Positions 52,533 through 57,386 of a stretch of 57,386 bases of DNA are shown here, piece by piece. The notes below the pieces were generated by a model, which worked only from the letters and a program-made list of their open reading frames with translations, was not told the DNA's origin and made no database searches. A program made the position numbers and the translations under genes. Every line of letters starts with the position of its first letter. Position 1 is the stretch's first letter. The DNA is from Mycobacteriales bacterium (GTDB lineage Bacteria > Actinomycetota > Actinomycetes > JAFAQI01), in assembly GCA_035550055.1 (NCBI GenBank), contig DASZRO010000049.1, positions 1 through 57,386 of the forward strand, read 5' to 3'.

Positions 52533-54065
52533 TCATCCGGCGACGCAGGCAAGCTGCTCGTGCTTGGCTTGCTCACCCGGCTGGTCGGTCGCGGTGTGTC
52601 CGCGCAGCAGGACGAGGACGCTGAGCGCGCCAACGGCCGCGGCTGCGGCTGCGTAGAGCAGTCCGCTGTGGATCCCGTCGACGAACGCGCTTTGCGCGTG
52701 GGCGCCGGTGGTTCCGCCGGCGTGGATGGCGACGCCGAAGGAAGCTCGTGCGCTTGAGACGACCCGGGCCGGGGCGCTGGGCAGGGACAGGTGGGAGCGG
52801 TAGACGGCGGTGACGATGCTGCCGAGGACGGCCGTGCCGAGGGCGCCGCCCACTTCGCGGGACAGGTCGTTGAGCGCGGAGCCGACTCCTTGTTGCACCA
52901 GCGGGAGCGCTTCGGTGATGGCGGCGGTGGCGGGGGTCATCGCGGCTCCCATCCCGATACCGAGGGGGATCAGGCCGGCGAGCAGCAACAGGTAGGGGGT
53001 GTCGATCCCGATCCGGGACAGTGTCGCTAGCCCGGCGGCGACGAGCAGCAGGCCGGTGACGCACACTGTGCGGGCGCCGTGCCGGGCGACCAGCCGTGGG
53101 GTGAGCCTGGCGGTGGGCATCATCGCTGCCGAGACCGGGAGGATCGAGCAGGCGGCGACGAGCGGGCTGTCGCCTCGGACGCCTTCGAGGTACTGCATGG
53201 AGACGAAGGTGAAGCCGAAGAAGGCGAAGAACTGGATGCAGATCGACAGGGCACCCGCCGACAGTGACCGGTTGAGGAACAGCCGCGGATCCAACAGTGG
53301 ATTGGGCTGACGGAGTTCGTAGAACACGAACCCGGTGAGCGCCGCGAGACCGGCGGCGAAGCCGCCGAGTGTCCGGACTGTGGTCCAGCCGGCGTCGGGA
53401 GCCTCGATGATGCTGAAGACCAGGGCAACCAGCCCGATCGTGGCGAGCGCCGCGCCGCCCTTGTCGATGGCAGGGGCCTCGGGGTCGGAAGACTCCGGGA
53501 CGAACCGAAGGGTCCCCACCAGCGCCATCGCCGCGAGGACGACGTTGACCGCGAAGGCGGAGCGCCAGGAGAACCAGTGCAGCAAGACTCCGCAGCACAA
53601 CAGTCCCAGGATTGCGCTGCCGCCCGCTACCGCGGCCCACACGCCGACGGCTCGGGTTCGCTCCGCTGGTGAGAATGTGCTGGTGATCGTTGACAGGGTC
53701 GCCGGCATCACGAACGCTGCGCCGAGACCGATCAGCCCTCGAAGCACGACGAGCTCGTTCGCCGACGACACTGCCATCGCTGCCGCCGACGCACCCCCGA
53801 AGACCAGCAGGCCGATGACCAACGCCCGGCGGCGCCCGTAGCGGTCGCCGAGCGCGCCTGAGGGAAGCAGCATCACCGAGAAGACCAGCAGGTAGGCGTC
53901 GATGATCCACTCCAGCTGCGTCTGCGTGGCGTGGGTGCTGCGCACCAGGTCAGGAATGGCCACGTTCAGCGACGCCATCGCCGCGGTGACGCCACCGAGC
54001 GCGAGACACACGACCGCAGTCACGACCGAGGGATTGACGGGCTTGGACTTGGTGAAATCAGACAC
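52533..54065 (-). CDS. MFS drug exporter, DHA2 family (MFS 3)
   Basis: A 510-aa, 14-helix DHA2 transporter: MASLNVAIPDLVRSTHATQ, WIIDAYLLVFSVMLLPSG, ALGDRYGRRRALVIG and the proton-coupled motif C region AVAGGSAILGLLCCGVLLHW, which is altered from GPxxGG. GTG 54065 has AGGAG about 8 nt upstream. It diverges from a TetR gene with two dyads between them, the usual arrangement for an inducible efflux pump. Confidence 0.93.
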   Translation of the reverse strand: MSDFTKSKPVNPSVVTAVVCLALGGVTAAMASLNVAIPDLVRSTHATQTQLEWIIDAYLLVFSVMLLPSGALGDRYGRRRALVIGLLVFGGASAAAMAVSSANELVVLRGLIGLGAAFVMPATLSTITSTFSPAERTRAVGVWAAVAGGSAILGLLCCGVLLHWFSWRSAFAVNVVLAAMALVGTLRFVPESSDPEAPAIDKGGAALATIGLVALVFSIIEAPDAGWTTVRTLGGFAAGLAALTGFVFYELRQPNPLLDPRLFLNRSLSAGALSICIQFFAFFGFTFVSMQYLEGVRGDSPLVAACSILPVSAAMMPTARLTPRLVARHGARTVCVTGLLLVAAGLATLSRIGIDTPYLLLLAGLIPLGIGMGAAMTPATAAITEALPLVQQGVGSALNDLSREVGGALGTAVLGSIVTAVYRSHLSLPSAPARVVSSARASFGVAIHAGGTTGAHAQSAFVDGIHSGLLYAAAAAAVGALSVLVLLRGHTATDQPGEQAKHEQLACVAG

Positions 54066-54080
54066 GATCCGACTCCTATA

Positions 54081-54138
54081 GCGAGGGAACGTTCGCTTTA
54101 TATGACGAAGCGCCTTTTCTGTCAAGACGAAGATTCGT
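54081..54138. promoter_or_regulatory. Two dyads between divergent MFS 3 and TetR genes
   Basis: GCGAGGGAACGTTCGC (54081-54096) contains the perfect GAACGTTC palindrome and GCGA/TCGC ends. ACGAA-GA-TTCGT (54127-54138) is a second dyad. They lie near the MFS and TetR starts respectively. A TTAGCG hexamer at 54149-54154, 7 nt before the TetR ATG, suggests a leaderless TetR mRNA. Confidence 0.55.
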
Positions 54139-54161
54139 TCTGTTTGTGTTAGCGTCGTGAC

Positions 54162-54785
54162 ATGCCGCGGATCACCGACGAGCGCCGCGAGGCCCGTCGC
54201 GAGCAGATTCTCGAAGCCGCACGCGCGTGCCTTCAGGAGCACGGTCTGGAAGCCGTTTCGATGGAGATGATCATCGCCCGCTCCGGCCTGTCCACAGGTG
54301 CGGTGTATGGCTACTTCATCGGCAAGGATCAGATCATCAACGCCGTCATCACCGAGGGCACCGCGGCGATGGCCGAGCACCTCGCGCCCGTCCTCACCAA
54401 CCCCGAGCCACCACCCCCCGCCGAGTTCGTCGAGCAGCTGCTGCGCGCCATCGCCCGCTTCGGCCGCCACAAGAAAGGCGACATCGACCGACTGCTCGTC
54501 TCCCTCCACGGCTGGAGTCACTCTCAAAGCAATCCCGACCTGAGAAAGGCGACAAACGCCGCCTACGCCGGCCTGCGCAAGAGATTCCGCGACGTGGCAC
54601 AGCGATGGCAGGCAACCGGCACGCTCGCGGCCGACACGAACCCGGACGCCATGGCCCAACTACTCACGACCATCACCCTCGGCTTCGTCGCCCAGCGAGC
54701 CCTCGCCGGTTCAGCCGACCTAGCAGCCCATGTCGCCGCCCTGAAGTCGCTCGCCGGCCGCGTCCCCATCAGCGGTGCACGGTGA
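54162..54785 (+). CDS. TetR-family regulator (divergent to MFS 3)
   Basis: A 207-aa TetR protein: REQILEAARACLQEHGLEAV, HTH SMEMIIARSGLSTGAVYGYF, then GKDQIINAVI. The C-terminal domain (FRDVAQRWQATGTLAADTNP) fits TetR_C groups. Likely represses MFS 3 and itself. ATG 54162 has no Shine-Dalgarno and follows a -10-like hexamer directly. Confidence 0.93.
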   Translation: MPRITDERREARREQILEAARACLQEHGLEAVSMEMIIARSGLSTGAVYGYFIGKDQIINAVITEGTAAMAEHLAPVLTNPEPPPPAEFVEQLLRAIARFGRHKKGDIDRLLVSLHGWSHSQSNPDLRKATNAAYAGLRKRFRDVAQRWQATGTLAADTNPDAMAQLLTTITLGFVAQRALAGSADLAAHVAALKSLAGRVPISGAR

Positions 54786-55095
54786 GCCCGCTCGGCACAT
54801 CACCAGCCGTCACGCGCGCCGGCCACTCCTCGGCTGACTATGCCCTGCACGGAGTCAAAGTCTGCAAGGCCGTCGCCGCCGAGCCGCCACGCGCAGGTTG
54901 CCTCCGGGTGCTTGGCTGTCCAGGATTTCTCTGGGGTGCATTCGGTTGCCCGCGCAGGTACGAATCACCCCTGCTCTCGCCAGACCCAGTCACGACGGGT
55001 TCCTACCTTGGTCCAACAAGGCTCTGACCAGCGCAAACGCACGCACAGTATCGATCTCCGACAACGGCGCAGCTGGCCCATAGTCGGGCGTCCGT
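54786..55095. other. 310-bp gap without a supported gene
   Basis: The base composition is visibly less GC-rich than in genes around it. One frame from GTG 54782 to TGA 55027 stays open (81 codons) but has poor third-position GC and a Cys-rich, non-homologous-looking product, so it is not called. No hairpin of note before the convergent 55096 gene stop. Confidence 0.4.
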
Positions 55096-55794
55096 CTAGC
55101 CGGTGCATGCCGAGGTTGTGGCCACCAGTCGTGGCAGCAGGATCGCGACAGATCCGGCGGAGGTAGACGAGGCCAGTTGTACGCCGGCCCCTTGTGGCAG
55201 GGCTGACGGGTTGATCACGACAACCGTGCTGCCCTCGGTCGGCATCGTCACCGTCGGGCTCGGTGGTGGCGCGTCGGGGGTGGCGCGGGTCATTCGGGGG
55301 GTTCCGGCCGGCGGCGTGGGCAGTTGGTGATCGGACGGGAAGACCTCGTCCAGCACCTCCGAGCTTGCCGGGTAGGTCCGGCATGACGAGTTGAGCTGAT
55401 CGAAGGTGACGCTGGCGGGCACCCCGTCAGCACGCAGCGTGGCCTGCAGGCCGCCCGGGTCTCGCAGTTGACGGAGAGTGATGGAGATGTCGCCGTCGGC
55501 TTGCTTAGCGACGGTCCAGGCGGCGAGCCGCACGTGGGTGGCCGGCGTACGGGGCGAGCGGTTTGCGCCGCTGCGGCTGTCGGTCGCCTGCTGCGTCGGG
55601 TGCCCCGATGCGGTCAGTGTGCTCGCGGCCAGGGCACCCGCTCCGGCGACAGCGACCGTGGCCGCTGCCGCGACTGGCGCGCGCCGGCGAGCTCGGATGG
55701 TGTGGCCGCGACGGATGATCTGCGTGAGGGGGGTGTCCGCGTGCACGTCGGCGACCGAGTCGCGCACCATGGTGGCCAGCTGACTGTCGTTCAT
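55096..55794 (-). CDS. Membrane-anchored partner of ECF sigma factor (putative anti-sigma-like)
   Basis: A 232-aa protein. A short cytoplasmic N-terminus (MNDSQLATMVRDSVADVHAD, then IIRRGHTIRARRR) precedes one transmembrane helix (VAAAATVAVAGAGALAAST), and the rest is an external domain rich in Thr, Pro and Ser with two Cys. This layout is common in proteins encoded right after SigE-family ECF sigma factors in actinobacteria and suggests sequestration or signal relay, though no ZAS zinc motif is seen. ATG 55794 overlaps the sigma gene (ATGA). Confidence 0.75.
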   Translation of the reverse strand: MNDSQLATMVRDSVADVHADTPLTQIIRRGHTIRARRRAPVAAAATVAVAGAGALAASTLTASGHPTQQATDSRSGANRSPRTPATHVRLAAWTVAKQADGDISITLRQLRDPGGLQATLRADGVPASVTFDQLNSSCRTYPASSEVLDEVFPSDHQLPTPPAGTPRMTRATPDAPPPSPTVTMPTEGSTVVVINPSALPQGAGVQLASSTSAGSVAILLPRLVATTSACTG

Positions 55795-56309
55795 GATCGC
55801 TGCTCCTGTCGTAGGTCGGGTTCGAGTTGGCTGCGAAGCGTGGTCATGGCGCGGGCGAGGTGGGCCATCACGGTGCCGGGAGCGATCCCGAGGGTGGCTG
55901 CCGTCGTGTTGGTATCGAGGTCGAGGATCAGCCGCAGCGCGACCACCTGCCGCTGCCGCTCGGGGAGTCGACGCAGCGCCGTCATGATCTGCGGGTCAAC
56001 CCAGCCCGCCGACGTGGCGCCAGCTTGGGAGGGCTCGGCGCCCGCGACCGGTGCGGGCACAGGTATCTCGCGGCGACGCCGCCGCCAACGGGACACGCCG
56101 GCATTCAGCGCGGTCCGCACGATCCAGGCCTTGGGCGCCGGGTGGTGGCCCACGGTGGACCAGGACGCCCAGGCGCGGGCGAACGCCTCGTCCACCAAGT
56201 CTCGTGCGACATCGGCGTCTGCGACGCTGACCACCACCGCGCGTAGGCAGTCGTCGACGGCGTCGCGGTAGAACTCCGCGAAGTCCAGCCGATCGCCCAC
56301 CACACTCAT
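55791..56309 (-). CDS. ECF RNA polymerase sigma factor, SigE family
   Basis: A 172-aa sigma factor with region 2 (FAEFYRDAVDDCLRAVVVSV, ARDLVDEAFARAWASW, AWIVRTALNAGVSRWRRRRR) and region 4 (LPERQRQVVALRLILDLDTN, APGTVMAHLARAMTTLRSQL). The -10-binding region 2.3/2.4 and the -35 HTH are both present. It directs polymerase to a small regulon; the target promoters are unknown. ATG 56309 is the first sensible start. Confidence 0.92.
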   Translation of the reverse strand: MSVVGDRLDFAEFYRDAVDDCLRAVVVSVADADVARDLVDEAFARAWASWSTVGHHPAPKAWIVRTALNAGVSRWRRRRREIPVPAPVAGAEPSQAGATSAGWVDPQIMTALRRLPERQRQVVALRLILDLDTNTTAATLGIAPGTVMAHLARAMTTLRSQLEPDLRQEQRS

Positions 56310-56541
56310 ACAACGCCCGAGATGATTGATCGCATTACACGATGGCCGATCTCGATCCTGGGCCCGCTCAGTCCCGGTTGCCGCGGCAGTGAGGAGTTGA
56401 CCGCAAACGCAGGGCACTGCAGTCTGCGTCATCCCACGGACCGCGCACGTGCGAATCGCCCCTCTTGTCGGCGGCCGACTGGCTTCCTACGCCATCGGGC
56501 CGAGCATGATCGGCATCTGGTGTCCGTCGTGCGAGGAGGAG

Positions 56542-57000
56542 TCAGGCGACGCGGAGACGCTTGGCGATCACATGCGGGTCGATGTCCAAAGACGCGAACA
56601 GTGCCGCTGCGGGATCAGGGCGCTCACGCTCCAGTAGCGCGAGCAGGACATACTTGGGCTGCAGCCGTCGCCGCGAGCCAGCGTGCCTGATCGACTCACC
56701 GAGCACCGCCTTGACGGCTGCGGTCACGGGGACCCGACCCCGCTGTGGGTTCGTCACCTCGAACCTCTCGGGTGCCGCGTCGACGCCGACGGCCCTGAGG
56801 GCCTCGTGGTCGAGTTCGTCCAACGCGCGGCGCGCGGCCTGCAGGTCGCGGCCGAGAATCTTGGACGCGTTCGAGTCGGGGTCGGCGAGCAGCGCCAGCA
56901 CGAAATGCTCGGTGCTTATTCTGCGGTCACCCCGACGCTTGGCCTCGTCGCGAGCCGCGGCGTACGTGGAGCCGAGGCTGTAGCGCTTGCCGGCGTTCAT
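56542..57000 (-). CDS. Clp N-terminal-domain protein (ClpC N-like)
   Basis: A 152-aa protein made of two Clp-N repeats: YAAARDEAKRRGDRRISTEHFVLALLADPDS and AVLGESIRHAGSRRRLQPKYVLLALL. The AAA+ ATPase modules are missing. In ClpA/C this domain docks substrates and adaptors, so a free copy may act as an adaptor, decoy or a small-molecule binder. ATG 57000 overlaps the stop of the small HTH gene, so they are made together. Confidence 0.9.
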   Translation of the reverse strand: MNAGKRYSLGSTYAAARDEAKRRGDRRISTEHFVLALLADPDSNASKILGRDLQAARRALDELDHEALRAVGVDAAPERFEVTNPQRGRVPVTAAVKAVLGESIRHAGSRRRLQPKYVLLALLERERPDPAAALFASLDIDPHVIAKRLRVA

Positions 57001-57209
57001 CGCGATTCCTTTCCGTACTTGGTGTGGACCGACTGGCGGGTGACGCCGAGGGCGTCACCGATCTGCTGCCAGGACCAACCTTGGCGGCGCGCGGCGGCGA
57101 CTTGCGTGGCCTCGACCTGCTCGGCCAGACGACGTAGCGCCAGCACCGCGCGGAGCCCGACCGCGGGGTCATCGGAGGCGATGGCAGTAGCGATCCCGGC
57201 AGCGTTCAT
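56997..57209 (-). CDS. Small HTH protein upstream of the Clp-N gene
   Basis: A 70-aa protein from ATG 57209: VLALRRLAEQVEATQVAAAR followed by an HTH (QGWSWQQIGDALGVTRQSVHTKYGK) of the sigma-70 region-4/AsnC-like type. It has no other domain, so it may need the Clp-N protein for stability or signal. Two operator-like copies lie immediately upstream (57211-57258), fitting autoregulation. A further upstream Met (57278) would put the operators inside the gene and is less likely. Confidence 0.85.
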   Translation of the reverse strand: MNAAGIATAIASDDPAVGLRAVLALRRLAEQVEATQVAAARRQGWSWQQIGDALGVTRQSVHTKYGKESR

Positions 57210-57210
57210 T

Positions 57211-57258
57211 CTGTCAGTTTGGACTGACAGCCCCGATCTTGTCAACTCAGACTGACAC
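57211..57258 (-). promoter_or_regulatory. Tandem operator copies and promoter of the HTH/Clp-N pair
   Basis: Copy 1, CTGTCAGTTTGGACTGACAG (57211-57230), is an 8-bp perfect dyad with a 4-nt centre. Copy 2, TTGTCAACTCAGACTGACAC (57239-57258), matches it at 14 of 20 positions, 28 bp away. On the minus strand copy 2 contains TTGACA (57245-57240), and 18 nt later CAAACT lies inside copy 1, so both promoter elements are covered. Transcription would then begin at or near the ATG (57209), a leaderless mRNA. Confidence 0.65.
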
Positions 57259-57386
57259 GTGTCGGGGAGCGCTTTCATCGGCCCGTTCCGTCTGGAGCCG
57301 AACGCGTAGATTCGTCAACAACTGCGCAAGAAACGTGCCGATCCTAACGAGAACGGGAGGTCGTTCGTTCGGTCGTGTCGGGCTCT

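Noticed and set aside
54782-55027. 81-codon frame starting with GTG overlapping the TetR stop
   Set aside because: Third-position GC is low for this genome and the product has no recognisable pattern.
54957-56500. Weakly similar stretches flanking the sigma-factor pair (CGAATCxCCCCT, then TTCCTAC)
   Set aside because: Matches are short, gapped and not flanked by clear ends; they could be chance.
56449-56637. Small plus-strand frame with CPSC and CRC motifs
   Set aside because: Half of it is antisense to the Clp-N gene, it has no ribosome-binding site, and the Cys pattern is probably chance.

Overview
The window is high-GC DNA with GTG/TTG starts, many 4-nt start/stop overlaps, leaderless-looking promoters and actinobacterial gene families (WhiB-free here, but MarR/TetR/LacI regulators, KatG, FadE-type acyl-CoA dehydrogenases, cytochromes P450, a SigE-family ECF sigma factor, a Clp-N protein). 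It is best read as a chromosomal segment of an actinomycete. The C-terminus of a methyl-accepting chemotaxis protein at the left edge suggests a motile lineage; I cannot name the genus. No rRNA, convincing tRNA, CRISPR array, transposase or integrase is visible.

Layout. 1-290: chemoreceptor tail and a very long hairpin terminator. 311-9195: minus-strand oxidative lipid/terpenoid-type genes (two acyl-CoA dehydrogenase subunits, an NTF2-like protein, a KshB-like reductase, a VapBC-like pair, P450, SDR, a dihydrodipicolinate-reductase-like protein, a secreted SUMF1-fold protein). 9283-11686: ClC channel, MarR regulator, and a divergent small membrane protein with a Cys/His cluster. 11691-15096: a four-gene overlapping operon (alpha/beta hydrolase, AhpD-like, epimerase, SDR). 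15170-18872: Tat-exported phospholipase C-like protein and katG, with a Fur-like box but no furA next to it. 19002-21365: D-threonine-aldolase-like enzyme and a divergent sugar-lactone oxidase.

21382-33363 is the most unusual part. A minus-strand operon encodes a Liv-type solute-binding lipoprotein, an alpha/beta hydrolase, a small lipoprotein, a major facilitator fused to a LivF-type ATPase, a LivH-LivM-LivG triple fusion, two small membrane proteins and a signal-peptide protein with a C-terminal membrane anchor. The last six genes are chained by 4-nt overlaps. Divergent to it lie a TetR regulator and an acyl-CoA synthetase, so uptake may be coupled to CoA activation of a carboxylic acid.

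33458-35222: hemerythrin, PfpI and peroxiredoxin stress genes. 35283-38005: small proteins, a secreted esterase and a thioesterase-like protein. 38111-41948: an alternating MFS-MarR-MFS-MarR operon with operator-like repeats. 41994-45455: P450, LacI, SemiSWEET and aldo/keto reductase. 45466-49770: nadA-nadB-nadC with divergent nrtR and a shared palindrome. 49698-52036: a second acyl-CoA dehydrogenase pair. 52037-57386: a region with more non-coding DNA: divergent MFS/TetR, an ECF sigma factor with a membrane partner, and a Clp-N protein co-transcribed with a small HTH protein behind two 20-bp operator copies.
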